Shown here piece after piece: positions 42,082 to 51,864 of a stretch of 56,356 nucleotides of DNA. Source of the DNA: Phenylobacterium sp. (GTDB taxonomy: Bacteria > Pseudomonadota > Alphaproteobacteria > Caulobacterales > Caulobacteraceae); NCBI RefSeq assembly GCF_030645195.1, contig NZ_JAUSLW010000194.1, forward strand, positions 1-56,356. Direction: 5' to 3'. The translations under genes were made by a program, and so were the position numbers. The notes under the pieces were generated by a model. The model saw only the letters and a list, made by a program, of their open reading frames with translations, searched no databases and had not been told where the DNA came from. How positions within the stretch are numbered: position 1 is the stretch's first letter; each line of letters starts with the position of its first letter.

Positions 42082-43737
42082 CTACTTGCGCGCCGCGGCG
42101 GTCTTGTCCCGCTCGGCCTTGAACTCAGACCCGGCCTTCCATTCCGGCCACTTGCGGGAATTGGCGATCTGGGTCCCCAGCACCAGCAGCATGTCGGCGT
42201 TGCGGGCCGCGCCGGAGAGGTCCCAGTCAGGGGAGTATTCGTCCGCTGGCTGATGGTACTTTTCGGTGGTGTAGGCCTTTTGCAGCGCCTCGCCGCGGGC
42301 CTTGCCGCCGTTCACCAGGTCCTGGCCGCCGCCAAAGGAGATGGCCGGCACACCACGCTTGGCGAAGGAGAAATGGTCGGAACGGAAGAAGCTGCCCGCG
42401 CCCGGACGCGGGTCCGGGCTGTAGGTCATGTTGTAGCCCTTGGCGACCTCGATCAGATCGTCCTGCAGGGTCAGGGGCGCGTCCCCCGAAGTGCCGAAGT
42501 CCTTGGACGGACCGTAGATCGAGGCGCCGTCCATATTGATGTTGGCCACCGTCGTGCCCAGGGGATAGAGCGGATTGGCGGCGTAGTACTCCGATCCCAG
42601 CAGGCCCTTTTCCTCCGCGGTGACCGCCAGGAACAGCATGGAGCGCTCGGTGCGCGGCTGGGCGGCGGCGGCGCGGCCGATCTCGATCAGCATCGCCGTC
42701 CCCGAAGCGTTGTCCAGGGCGCCGTTGTAGATCCGGTCGCCCTTGGCGTCGGCCAGGCCGACCCCCAGGTGATCCCAGTGGGCGGTGTAGACCACCTTGT
42801 CCTCGGGATGCTTGGTCCCGGGCAGCAGGCCCACGACGTTCTTGGAGACGATCTTCTTGGCGTCCACCGAAATGTCGGTGGAGAAGGTCACGCCGGTCAG
42901 GGCGACCGGCTTGAAGTCGCGGGTCTGGGCGAGCTTCTTCAGGGCTTCGAAATCAAGGCCGGCCGACTTGAAGAGGGCGACGGTGGGGTCGCGCTGAATC
43001 CAGGCCTCGATGGGAGCGTGATCCTTGGTCGGATCCTGGCGGATGATGTCGAAGACGGTGTTGGTGTTGGAGTTCTTGACCGTGTTCCAGCCATAGGAGG
43101 CCGGCGCGGTCTCGTGGATGACGATGAAGCCCACGGCGCCCTGGCGCGCGGCCTCCTCGTACTTATAGGTCCAACGGCCGTAATAGGTCATGGCCTTGCC
43201 GCCGAAGTCGCCCTCGCCGGTCTCGAAGTCGGGATCGTTGACCAGGACGAGCGCGATCTTGCCTTTCAGGTCATAGCCCTTGAAGTCGTCCCAATTGCGC
43301 TCGGGCGCCTTGACGCCGTAGCCGACGAAGACGACCGGAGCGTCCTTGACCGAGACCTGGGCGACGCCGGTCTGCGGCGCGCGGATGGCGACCTGATCAC
43401 CCTGGGTCCAGGTCTGGACCTGGCCGCCGACCGTGACGCTGACCTTGATGGGATCCTTGTTGTCGAACTGGGCCAGCGGCACGTCCTGGGTCCAGGCCCG
43501 CTTGCCGTCCTTCTGGAGATCACCGCCCGGTTGCAGGCCGACGGCCTGGAACTGCTCGGTCAGGTACTTGACGGTCTTGACCTCGCCGGCGGTTGCGGGA
43601 CCCCGACCCTCGAAATCGTCGGAGGCCATGATCTGGATGTGGTCGGCGAGCTTCGCGGCGCTGACGCCGGCCGTGGCGGGAAGGCCAAGGGCCAAAACAG
43701 CCCACGCGGACGCGCCGGCCAGGAGGAATTGTTTCAT
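42082..43737 (-). CDS. Exported M28-family metallopeptidase with PA domain
   Basis: Predicted secreted di-zinc aminopeptidase of 551 residues. The signal peptide covers residues 1-25 (LLAGASAWAVLALGLPATAG). A PA-like insert with APVVFVGYGV lies in the first half. The peptidase core has the metal/catalytic motifs AHWDHLGVG (His, Asp), NASGTAMLIEIG, VTAEEKGLLGSEYY (catalytic Glu-Glu), NINMDG (Asp) and RSDHFSFAKRGVPA (His). All ligands are present, so it should be active on short peptides. The promoter region upstream has two dyads. Confidence 0.9.
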   Translation of the reverse strand: MKQFLLAGASAWAVLALGLPATAGVSAAKLADHIQIMASDDFEGRGPATAGEVKTVKYLTEQFQAVGLQPGGDLQKDGKRAWTQDVPLAQFDNKDPIKVSVTVGGQVQTWTQGDQVAIRAPQTGVAQVSVKDAPVVFVGYGVKAPERNWDDFKGYDLKGKIALVLVNDPDFETGEGDFGGKAMTYYGRWTYKYEEAARQGAVGFIVIHETAPASYGWNTVKNSNTNTVFDIIRQDPTKDHAPIEAWIQRDPTVALFKSAGLDFEALKKLAQTRDFKPVALTGVTFSTDISVDAKKIVSKNVVGLLPGTKHPEDKVVYTAHWDHLGVGLADAKGDRIYNGALDNASGTAMLIEIGRAAAAQPRTERSMLFLAVTAEEKGLLGSEYYAANPLYPLGTTVANINMDGASIYGPSKDFGTSGDAPLTLQDDLIEVAKGYNMTYSPDPRPGAGSFFRSDHFSFAKRGVPAISFGGGQDLVNGGKARGEALQKAYTTEKYHQPADEYSPDWDLSGAARNADMLLVLGTQIANSRKWPEWKAGSEFKAERDKTAAARK

Positions 43738-44028
43738 GAATGCACTCGGGCAAGGACCAATTTGCCCGGGACCCTAGCGAGGCCGGTGCGCAGACGCTAG
43801 AGCGACGCGCCCAAAACCGCTTGGGCGACGAGGTCGTTCGACCTTGAACGATTATTCGAAAATAAGTGTGGCAGATGCGTCCCATTCACCATGTGGGCGG
43901 CTGTTTGTAACGCCACTGCAATTTTGGCGACCGGTTGCTATGATCAAGGGAGCTTCAGCTAACCGCGTCGCGCCTCCCCAAAGCCGATACACTCGGCGGC
44001 GATTCGCGGTCTGACAACGACAGAGATC
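43738..44028. other. Divergent intergenic region with dyads, M28 gene and efflux operon
   Basis: This 291-base region separates the M28 gene from the efflux operon. It holds the dyad CGCCCAA-N6-TTGGGCG at 43808-43827 and AGGTCG-TT-CGACCT at 43831-43844. The second could be an operator for either direction, and the first a leader hairpin of the M28 gene. An isolated -10-like TATGAT is at 43938, without a clear -35. No gene is seen and no regulator gene is adjacent. Confidence 0.45.
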
Positions 44029-45459
44029 ATGCGCCCCGCCACATTCGTAGCCGGACTGGCCTGTCTGACGCTCGCCGCGTGCGCGTCCGCACGCAAGGCC
44101 GATATCGCCCTGCCGACCGCTTTCGAGGCGCCGCAGGCCGGGTCGTCGGCGCTCGACGCCGCGGCGCTCGACCAGTGGTGGGTCCAGTTCAACGACCCGG
44201 TGCTGACCACCTTGATCGACGACGCCTTGGCCCGGGCGCCGGACGCGCGGACGGCCGCGGCCCGCCTGCGGGAAGCCCGCGCCACCGCGTCCAGCGGCCT
44301 GCTGGGCTTCCTGCCCCAGGGCAATGCGTCGGCCACGACCCGAGAGACGAACACCACCCAGACCGCGGGCACGGCGGTCAATATTCCGGGCTTCTCCAGC
44401 GAGGGCGAAAGCAGCGCTTCCAGCGCCACCTTCAATGTGAGCTGGGAGGTCGATCTGTTCGGCCGGATCTTCGCGGTGGCCAAGGCGGCGCGCGGGGACA
44501 CCAGCCAGGCCCAGGCGAGCTACGAGGGTGCGCGGGCCAGCCTCGCGGCCAATATCGCCGACACCTATTTCCTGGCCCGCGGCCAGGCCATCCAGCTGGA
44601 GGATGCGCGCGAGACGGCCCGTATCCAGCGGGGCCTGCAGCAGGTCGCCAATGTCCGGGCCGAACGGGGCCTGGGCTCTTCGTCCGAGGCGGACCGCGTG
44701 GCCGGCGACCTGGCCCAGGCCGAGGGCGCCGCCGCCAGTCTTGAAGCCGAGTTGAAGGCCACGCGGCGCACCCTGCTGGTGCTGGTCGGCCGCGGCGTCG
44801 ATCCCCTGGCCAGCATCCCGACCCCCGCCAGCGTCGGCCAGATCCCGCCGGTTCCGGCCGCCGTCCCCGGCCAGCTGCTGGCCCGGCGTCCCGATGTGCG
44901 CCAGGCCGAGGCCGCCGTGCGCTCGGCCGCCGGCCGGCTGACCTACGCCAAGCTCGCCTTCTTCCCCACCTTCACCCTGACCCCTGGCATCGGCCTCTCG
45001 CGCAGCGAACAGCCGGGCTTTGAGTCCAGCACCCGCAACTGGTCGATCGGAGCCGGGGTCACCCAGCCCATCCTGTCCATCCCCCGGCTGCTGCAGGAGC
45101 TGAAGGCCCAGGACGCCCGGACCGAGCAGGCGGTCATCGCCTATGAGAAGGCGGTGCAGACCGCCTATGGCGAGGCCGACAGCGCGCTCACTCGCCTGGA
45201 CGCCGATCGCCGCCGCGTCGGCCTGCTGGCCGACGGCGAGGTCCGAGCGGCGCGAGCCTATGAGGCCAGCCGCGTCCGTTACGCGGCCGGCATTGACGAC
45301 CTGACCGCCGCGCTTGGGGCTGAACAGTCCTGGCGCAGCACCCGATCGGCGCTGACCAGCGCGCAGGTTCAAGCCCTGCGCCGCGCCGTCCAGACCTACA
45401 AGGCGCTCGGAGGCGGCTGGCCCGCCACCCCCGTGCTCGCCCAGCAAGAGGCACGCTAG
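44029..45459 (+). CDS. RND efflux outer-membrane lipoprotein (NodT family)
   Basis: TolC-like outer-membrane channel of a tripartite pump. The 476-residue protein has a lipobox LTLAAC with Cys18. The mature part has the repeated helical hairpin pattern of two OEP domains, with SWEVDLFGRIFAVAKAARGD in the first half and LLARRPDVRQAEAAVRSA at the junction. The second half has SIGAGVTQPILSIPRLLQEL. It starts at an ATG, with the adaptor gene following after two bases. The NodT name reflects family similarity, not nodulation. Confidence 0.93.
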   Translation: MRPATFVAGLACLTLAACASARKADIALPTAFEAPQAGSSALDAAALDQWWVQFNDPVLTTLIDDALARAPDARTAAARLREARATASSGLLGFLPQGNASATTRETNTTQTAGTAVNIPGFSSEGESSASSATFNVSWEVDLFGRIFAVAKAARGDTSQAQASYEGARASLAANIADTYFLARGQAIQLEDARETARIQRGLQQVANVRAERGLGSSSEADRVAGDLAQAEGAAASLEAELKATRRTLLVLVGRGVDPLASIPTPASVGQIPPVPAAVPGQLLARRPDVRQAEAAVRSAAGRLTYAKLAFFPTFTLTPGIGLSRSEQPGFESSTRNWSIGAGVTQPILSIPRLLQELKAQDARTEQAVIAYEKAVQTAYGEADSALTRLDADRRRVGLLADGEVRAARAYEASRVRYAAGIDDLTAALGAEQSWRSTRSALTSAQVQALRRAVQTYKALGGGWPATPVLAQQEAR

Positions 45460-45461
45460 AC

Positions 45462-46577
45462 GTGACGAGATCCGCCACCGCCCTCACCCTCGCCCTGGTC
45501 GCGACCTTCGCCCTTGCCGGTTGCGGCAAGAAGCCCGCGGTCAAGGAGAGCGACACCCAGCGCGCGCGCGCCGTCCGCGTGGTGAAGGTCGAGCCGCGGC
45601 AGATCATCGGCTCGCTCACCGCCTCGGGGGTCCTGACGCCGCGCGAGGAAGCGGCCGTCCTGCCCGAGATCACCGGCTACCGGGTGGCCAGGGTTCTGGT
45701 GGACGCCGGGCAGTACGTCCGCGCCGGCCAGACCCTGGTTCAACTCGACGGCGCCCTGATCGCGTCCCAGGTGGAACAGCAGGGGGCGCTGGCCGCCCAG
45801 AGCGCCATCCAGGCCGAGCAGGCCGAGGCCCAGGCCGCGCGCGTGAAGGGCCTCGACGGCCAGGGCGTGCTCTCTCAGGAACAGCTTGACCAGCGGCGCT
45901 TCCAGGCCCGCGCCACCCGCGCCACCGCCAACGCCCAGGCCGCCGCCTATAAGGACGCCCGCACCCGCGCCGGCAAGCTCGCGGTCACCGCCCCGGTCTC
46001 CGGCCTGGTGCTGGAGCGGAACGTCCGTCCGGGCGAACTCTCGGCCGGGGGCGCGACCCCGTGGTTCCGGATCGCCCAGGGCGGCGAGATCGAACTGCTG
46101 GCCGAACTTTCCGAAGAAGATCTGTCCCGCGTGCGTCCCGGACAGCGCGCCAGCGTCGTGCTCTCCACCGGGACCAGCGCCGAGGGTGTGGTGCGTCTGG
46201 TCTCGCCGCAGGTGAACGCCCAGTCCAAGCTCGGCACGGTGCGTATCCGCCTGCCGGTTCGCTCTGACATCCGGTCGGGCGGCTACGGTCGGGCCTTGTT
46301 CGCCGACGCCGTGGGCCAGAGCCTGGCTGTGCCGGAGACCGCCGTGCGCTACGACGCCGACGGCGCCAGCGTGATGGTGGTGGGCGCGGACAACCGCGTG
46401 AAGCGCGTCACGGTGCAGACCGGGTCGCGAGGCTCGGGCCTGGTCTCCCTGGTCAAGGGGCCGCCGGCCGGCTCCCGCGTGGTGCTGAACGCCGCCGCCT
46501 TCCTGCTGGACGGTGACATGGTCCGACCGACCGAAGGTCCCGTGCCCACGCCCAAGCCCGCGAGCGCCAAGAAATGA
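45462..46577 (+). CDS. RND efflux periplasmic adaptor subunit (MFP)
   Basis: Membrane fusion protein of 371 residues that bridges pump and outer-membrane channel. It has a signal sequence with lipobox LAGC (Cys21), so it should be anchored as a lipoprotein. The N-terminal barrel starts LTPREEAAVLPEITGYRVAR, the coiled-coil hairpin is short (about residues 105-155), and the lipoyl segment AGKLAVTAPVSGLVLERNVR follows. A membrane-proximal domain ends the protein. The start is GTG, two bases after the outer-membrane gene. Its stop overlaps the pump start (ATGA). Confidence 0.92.
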   Translation: MTRSATALTLALVATFALAGCGKKPAVKESDTQRARAVRVVKVEPRQIIGSLTASGVLTPREEAAVLPEITGYRVARVLVDAGQYVRAGQTLVQLDGALIASQVEQQGALAAQSAIQAEQAEAQAARVKGLDGQGVLSQEQLDQRRFQARATRATANAQAAAYKDARTRAGKLAVTAPVSGLVLERNVRPGELSAGGATPWFRIAQGGEIELLAELSEEDLSRVRPGQRASVVLSTGTSAEGVVRLVSPQVNAQSKLGTVRIRLPVRSDIRSGGYGRALFADAVGQSLAVPETAVRYDADGASVMVVGADNRVKRVTVQTGSRGSGLVSLVKGPPAGSRVVLNAAAFLLDGDMVRPTEGPVPTPKPASAKK

Positions 46578-49500
46578 CCCCGTCGCCGCAAGTTCACGAC
46601 GACGGAGGCAACTTCCAGATCTCGTCCTGGGCGATCCGCAACCCCGTGCCGGTGGTGGTGCTGTTCATCGCCCTGATCCTGGCGGGGATGATTTCCTACG
46701 GCGGGCTGCCGGTGAAGCAGTTCCCCAACGTCCAGTTCCCGATGGTCAACATCACCGTGACCCAGTCGGGCGCGGCGCCGGGCGAGATCGAGACCCAGAT
46801 CACCAGGCCGGTGGAGGACGCCATCGCCGGCATCTCCAACGTCAAGAACATCTATTCCACGGTGACCCTGGGGGTCTCCACCACCAATGTGGAGTTCGAG
46901 CTTGGCGAGGACCTGCAGAAGAAGACCGACGAGGTCCGCTCGCGCATGGACCAGACCCGCGCGGTCCTGCCGCGCGAGATCGATGAGCCGACGGTCACGC
47001 GGGTGGAGTTGGATAGCCAGCCGATCCTGACCTACGCCGTGGCCGCCCCGGCCATGTCGGACGCCGAGCTGTCCTGGTTCATCGACGACACCATCGCCCG
47101 CGAACTGCAGACCGAGAAGGGGGTCTCCCAGATCTCCCGCGTCGGCGGCGTGAACCGGGAGATCAACATCCTCATCGACCCCGACCGCATGGCGGCCCGG
47201 GGCCTGACCGCGCCGCAGATCAACAACGCCCTGCGCGCCTTCGACATCGACGCCCCCGGCGGCCGGGTCGCTGTGGGCGGTCGCGAGCAGACCCTGCGGG
47301 TGCTCGGCGCGGTCAACACCCTCGACGCCCTGCGCGCCATGACCATCCCGACCGGCGGCGGGCGCTATGTGAGGCTCACCGACGTGGCCCAGATCGGCGA
47401 CGGCTCCAGCGAGGTGCGCGGCTTTGCGCGGCTGAACGGCGCGCCGGTGGTGGGCTTCCAGGTGATGAAGACCCGGGACTCCAGCGACGTCGGAGTCGAC
47501 GACGCCGTGATCAAGGCGATCGCCAAGCTGGAGCAGACTCACGAGGGGGTGACCTTCACCCGCATCTTCTCGTCGGTGGACGAGACTCGCGCCAGCTTCC
47601 GCGCCACCCAGCACGTGCTGCTGGAGGGCATGCTGCTGGCGGCCATCGTGGTGTTCGTGTTCCTGCGCGACTGGCGCTCGACCATGATCACCGCCTTCGC
47701 CATGCCGGTCTCGCTGATCCCCACCTTCTTCTTCATGAACCTGTTCGGGTTCTCCCTGAACGTCGTCACCCTGCTGGCCCTGACCCTGGTGGTGGGGATT
47801 CTCGTCGATGACGCCATCGTCGAGATCGAGAACATCGAGAAACGGGTGGCCCAGGGCATGCGGCCCTTCCAGGCCGCCCTGCAGGGCGCCGACGCCATCG
47901 GCCTGGCGGTGGTGGCCACCACCATGGCCATCGTCGTGGTGTTCATGCCGGTCAGCTTCATGAAGGGCATGGCCGGCCAGTTCTTCCGGGAGTTCGGGCT
48001 CACGGTCTGCGTGGCGGTGCTGTTCTCCCTGGTGGTGGCCCGCCTGCTGACGCCGCTGATGGCGGCCTACCTGCTGAAGCCAACCAGCCACCCGGTGGAG
48101 CGCAAGCCCTTCGAGGGTTTCTACCGCAACGCCCTGGAATGGTCCCTAGACCACCGGATCGTCGCCTGCATCCTGGGGGGCGTGGTGTTCGTGGGCTCGC
48201 TGTTCCTGGTTCCCATGCTGCCGCAGGGCTTCCAGCCGGCGGGCGACCCCGACTACATCTATGTCGACCTGCAGGGTCCGCCCGGCGCCACCGTCGAGGC
48301 CATGGAGGATGTCGCCCTGCGCGTCAGCCGGGTGTTCGAAGGCCGCCCCGGCGTCCGCGCCGTCTTCGCCCAGGTGGGCTCCACCGCCAGCGGCGGGGGC
48401 CCCGGCTTCGGCGGATCAGGCGGCGGCAGCGACCTGCGCAACGGCACCGTCACCGTCCTGCTGGATGAGCAGCGGAGCATCAGCGGCGACGAGCTGAAGG
48501 CCCAGACCCGCCAGGCCCTGCGCGAGGTGCCCGACGCCCGCATCACCTTCATGGACTTCCAGGGATCGGCGGGCCTGCAGGCGATCCTCGCCTCCAACGA
48601 TCCGGCCGCCCTGACCGCGGCTTCCGCAGAGCTTGAAAAGCAGATGCGGACCATCGACATCATCGCCGACCCACACGCCTCGGCGCCGCCGGTCGGGCCC
48701 GAGTTGATCGTGCGCCCGCGGGGTGACGAGGCCGCGCGCCTTGGCGTTTCGGTGGACACTATCGCCCAGGTGGCTCGTGTGGCCACGGTCGGCGACATCG
48801 ACGCCAATGTCGCCAAGCTGACCGCCGGCGAACGCCGCATTCCCATCCGCATCCGCATGCCCGCCGATGCGCGGGCCGACCTGGAGCGGATCAAGTCCCT
48901 GCGTGTGCCCACCGTCTCGGGCGGCACCACGACCCTGGACGCCGTGGCCGATGTCAGCTTCCAGGCCGGTCCCGCCAAGATTGACCGCCTGAACCGCAAG
49001 CGCCAGCTGACCATCCAGGCCGAGCTGAACGGGGCGGAGCTGGGGGACGCCTACAAGCGTGTCCAGGCCCTGCCGATCATGAAGAACCTGCCCGCGGGCG
49101 TGACCCCGGCCGAGACCGGGCAGCTGGAGGCGCAGCAAGAGCTGTTCGGCTCCTTCGGCCTGGCCCTCTTCGCTGGGGTGGCGATGATCTACGGCGTGCT
49201 GGTGCTGCTGTTCCGCAGCTTCTTCAAGCCGGCGGTGATCCTCACGGCCTTGCCGCTGTCCTTCGCTGGCGCCTTCCTCGGCCTGTTGATCTTCAACCTC
49301 TCGCTCTCGATCCCCTCGCTGATCGGTTTCCTGATGCTGATGGGCCTGGCGGCGAAGAACTCCATCCTGCTGGTGGAGTACGCCATCGAGCGGGAGCGCG
49401 AGGGCATGCCCCAGCGCGACGCCATCCTTGAGGCCTGCCGCGAGCGGGCCCGGCCCATCGTCATGACCACCATGGCCATGGCGGCCGGCATGCTGCCCAC

Positions 49501-49714
49501 CGCCTTCGCCCTGGAGAAGGGCGCGGAGTTCCGTCAGCCCATGGCCGTAGCGGTGATCGGCGGCCTGATCACCTCGACCCTGCTGTCCCTGGTGCTGGTG
49601 CCGGTGGTTTACGAACTGGTGGACGACTTCGAGATGTGGCTGCGCCCGCGCCTGGCCAGGTTCATCACGCCGCGCGAGGCGCCGGCGGTCGCCGCGCCTG
49701 AGGATCGGCTCTAG
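46574..49714 (+). CDS. RND multidrug efflux pump, HAE1 (AcrB/MexF) family
   Basis: Proton-driven inner-membrane transporter of 1046 residues, the usual AcrB length. The proton relay is intact: two Asp in VVGILVDDAIVEIENI near residue 413, Lys in LMGLAAKNSILLVEYA and Arg in RERARPIVMTTMAMAAG. Twelve membrane helices and two large periplasmic loops fit the family. A Gly-rich stretch (STASGGGPGFGGSGGG, about residues 604-620) lies in the periplasmic domain. The N-terminus is longer than usual by about 20 residues. It is co-translated with the adaptor. Substrates are unknown; drugs, dyes or plant phenolics are typical. Confidence 0.95.
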   Translation: MTPSPQVHDDGGNFQISSWAIRNPVPVVVLFIALILAGMISYGGLPVKQFPNVQFPMVNITVTQSGAAPGEIETQITRPVEDAIAGISNVKNIYSTVTLGVSTTNVEFELGEDLQKKTDEVRSRMDQTRAVLPREIDEPTVTRVELDSQPILTYAVAAPAMSDAELSWFIDDTIARELQTEKGVSQISRVGGVNREINILIDPDRMAARGLTAPQINNALRAFDIDAPGGRVAVGGREQTLRVLGAVNTLDALRAMTIPTGGGRYVRLTDVAQIGDGSSEVRGFARLNGAPVVGFQVMKTRDSSDVGVDDAVIKAIAKLEQTHEGVTFTRIFSSVDETRASFRATQHVLLEGMLLAAIVVFVFLRDWRSTMITAFAMPVSLIPTFFFMNLFGFSLNVVTLLALTLVVGILVDDAIVEIENIEKRVAQGMRPFQAALQGADAIGLAVVATTMAIVVVFMPVSFMKGMAGQFFREFGLTVCVAVLFSLVVARLLTPLMAAYLLKPTSHPVERKPFEGFYRNALEWSLDHRIVACILGGVVFVGSLFLVPMLPQGFQPAGDPDYIYVDLQGPPGATVEAMEDVALRVSRVFEGRPGVRAVFAQVGSTASGGGPGFGGSGGGSDLRNGTVTVLLDEQRSISGDELKAQTRQALREVPDARITFMDFQGSAGLQAILASNDPAALTAASAELEKQMRTIDIIADPHASAPPVGPELIVRPRGDEAARLGVSVDTIAQVARVATVGDIDANVAKLTAGERRIPIRIRMPADARADLERIKSLRVPTVSGGTTTLDAVADVSFQAGPAKIDRLNRKRQLTIQAELNGAELGDAYKRVQALPIMKNLPAGVTPAETGQLEAQQELFGSFGLALFAGVAMIYGVLVLLFRSFFKPAVILTALPLSFAGAFLGLLIFNLSLSIPSLIGFLMLMGLAAKNSILLVEYAIEREREGMPQRDAILEACRERARPIVMTTMAMAAGMLPTAFALEKGAEFRQPMAVAVIGGLITSTLLSLVLVPVVYELVDDFEMWLRPRLARFITPREAPAVAAPEDRL

Positions 49715-49716
49715 GT

Positions 49717-51729
49717 CTAGGCGGCCAGGACGCCCTGCAGCGCGGTGACCAGGACCCGGGTTTCGACGGGCTTGGGCACGCAGTCGTCCATGCCTGCTGA
49801 GAGGTATCCGCGGGTCTGCTCGGGTTGCACGCTGGCGGTGACCGCGATGATCGGGGTCTTGTCACGCCCCAGCTCGACCTCGCGCCTGCGGATGCTCGCG
49901 GTGGCGGTCACCCCGTCCATCTCGGGCATGTGGATGTCCATCAGTATGGCGTCCCAGGCCTTGGCTTCCCAGGCGGCCACGGCCTCGACCCCATTGACGA
50001 CGCACTCGGCCGCCAGGCCCAGCTGTTCCAGCAGGGCGCAGAGCACCAGCCGGTTGGTGGCGTTGTCGTCCACCACGAGGATGCGCAGCTTGTCGTCCAT
50101 CGGCGCGGCGGCCTGCGGCTCGGCCGGTGCGGCGCAGGCGGGCATGGGGACCTGAAGGGTGAATGTGGAGCCCACGCCCAGCTCGGTGATGAACCCTATG
50201 GTTCCACCCATAAGCTCCGACAGCTCCCTGCAGATCGCCAGGCCCAGGCCCGCGCCGCCGAAGCGCCGGGTCGAGGAGCCGTCGGCCTGGACGAAGCGGT
50301 CGAACATGGCCGCCTGCTGGTGCGGGGCGACGCCGATCCCTGTGTCTGTGACCTGCAGGATGATATCCTGGCCGTGAAGGGCGAAGGAAACACGCACCTC
50401 GCCGGCCACGGTGAACTTCAGCGCGTTGGAGAGCAGATTGCCGGCGATCTGGCGCAGGCGCGCGGCGTCCCCGAACCGCCATCCCCGGGCGGCGGGATCC
50501 AGGGTCAGGGTGAAGGCCAGGCCCTTGTCGGCGGCCAGCGCTCCATAGATCGCCGCCAAGTCGTCGGTCAGGCGATCCATGTCGAAGGGTTCGGGCAGGA
50601 TCTCAAGACTGCCAGCCTCGATCCGGGAAATATCGAGCACGTCGTTGACGACGCTGACCAGGGCCCGGCCCGAGGCGCCAATGGTGGCCAGGTGTTCCCT
50701 CTGCGCTGAGGTGAGCTTGGTCCGGCCCATGATGTCCACGAGCCCAAGCACGCCGTTCAGCGGTGTGCGGAGTTCGTGGGCCATGGTCGCCAGGAATTCC
50801 GACTTGGCGTGACTGGCGGCCTGGGCCTGCAGGGCCAGGGCCTGAGTCTCCTCCCGACGCACCTCGGCCTCGGCCTCCAGGATCTCCTTCTGCAAGGCGG
50901 CGTCCCGGAAGGTGACGACGGCCTTGGCCATCAGACCGACCTCGTCGCGGCGTTCTATGGCGGGAATTGCGACCGAATGATCGCCCCCCGCCAGGCGGTT
51001 CATCACCGAGGTCAGCCGCACGATGGGATTGGCCATGCTGCGGCGAAGCGCCAGCCCCATCACCGCCGCGCTCAAGGCGGCGAACAGCACGCCCAGCGCC
51101 AGGGCCGAGCCCATCGCCCGCATGGCTTCGGCCTTGCGGGCAGCGCTTGCCTCGACCGCCCTCCGGCTCTGCGCCTGGATGGCTTCCAGGGCCTGCTCGG
51201 CGGGCGCGATGAGGTCATCGGCCGGGCTTTCCGGACCCACCATCCGGGCGGCGATGGCCCTGGTGGCCGGCACGTGGGCCAGCGCCATCGCGCGATCGAC
51301 CGCTCGGTCGGTCCAGAGGTCGTGGGCCGACTGCGCCTCGTCTATCCACGCCTCCAGCGCAGGGTCCCCAGCGGCCAGCCGGTCCAGGTCAGCCATTCGG
51401 GCTTGGAAGTGCGGTCGGTGCACTTCGGCGATCCGCCGGGCGTAGAAGGGGTCGCCGGAAATGATGTAGCCGCGAAGGGAGGCTTCCTGGCGGGCCAGGG
51501 CGAAACGCGCGCTGCTGGCTATGACCGCCACCCGGTGCGCATGATTGTCGGCGGCGTCCGCCTGCTGGACCACGCGCAGGTTGATCCCCAGAACCACCCC
51601 CATGGTGGCGATGGCCGACAGGACCACGGCGAAGGCTAAGGTGAGTTTCCACGTGGCCGGGAGGTCGTTCAGGCGGCTGGCCAGGGACCATCCCGCTCCG
51701 CCTGAGCCTCTTGAATCGCGTTCGGCCAC
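49717..51729 (-). CDS. Hybrid sensor histidine kinase with CHASE3-like sensor
   Basis: Membrane-bound hybrid kinase of 670 residues. The N-terminal helix (LTLAFAVVLSAIATMGVVL) is followed by a CHASE3-like periplasmic domain (RQEASLRGYIISGDPFYARR), a second helix (LALGVLFAALSAAVMGLAL), HAMP and a short coiled coil. The HisKA motif MAHELRTPLNG carries the phospho-His. The HATPase has NLLSNALKF, DTGIGV and GAGLGLAI. A C-terminal receiver has phospho-Asp in ILMDIHMPEMDG and Lys in CVPKPVE. No Hpt domain follows, so it needs a separate phosphotransfer partner. The start is GTG. It is convergent with the efflux operon (3 bases apart), with no sign of joint control. Confidence 0.92.
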   Translation of the reverse strand: MAERDSRGSGGAGWSLASRLNDLPATWKLTLAFAVVLSAIATMGVVLGINLRVVQQADAADNHAHRVAVIASSARFALARQEASLRGYIISGDPFYARRIAEVHRPHFQARMADLDRLAAGDPALEAWIDEAQSAHDLWTDRAVDRAMALAHVPATRAIAARMVGPESPADDLIAPAEQALEAIQAQSRRAVEASAARKAEAMRAMGSALALGVLFAALSAAVMGLALRRSMANPIVRLTSVMNRLAGGDHSVAIPAIERRDEVGLMAKAVVTFRDAALQKEILEAEAEVRREETQALALQAQAASHAKSEFLATMAHELRTPLNGVLGLVDIMGRTKLTSAQREHLATIGASGRALVSVVNDVLDISRIEAGSLEILPEPFDMDRLTDDLAAIYGALAADKGLAFTLTLDPAARGWRFGDAARLRQIAGNLLSNALKFTVAGEVRVSFALHGQDIILQVTDTGIGVAPHQQAAMFDRFVQADGSSTRRFGGAGLGLAICRELSELMGGTIGFITELGVGSTFTLQVPMPACAAPAEPQAAAPMDDKLRILVVDDNATNRLVLCALLEQLGLAAECVVNGVEAVAAWEAKAWDAILMDIHMPEMDGVTATASIRRREVELGRDKTPIIAVTASVQPEQTRGYLSAGMDDCVPKPVETRVLVTALQGVLAA

Positions 51730-51864
51730 GAAGGTCCCCGTCCGAGCGCATCTGATGTGCGCGCTGAACGGCGACCTTGGCCATGGGCTCTCAACGCCGG
51801 GTTAAGGCGCAGCTTTACGCTGCGAGGCAAACCGCCGCATCGTCTTGGGGGCAGGCCCGGAGGT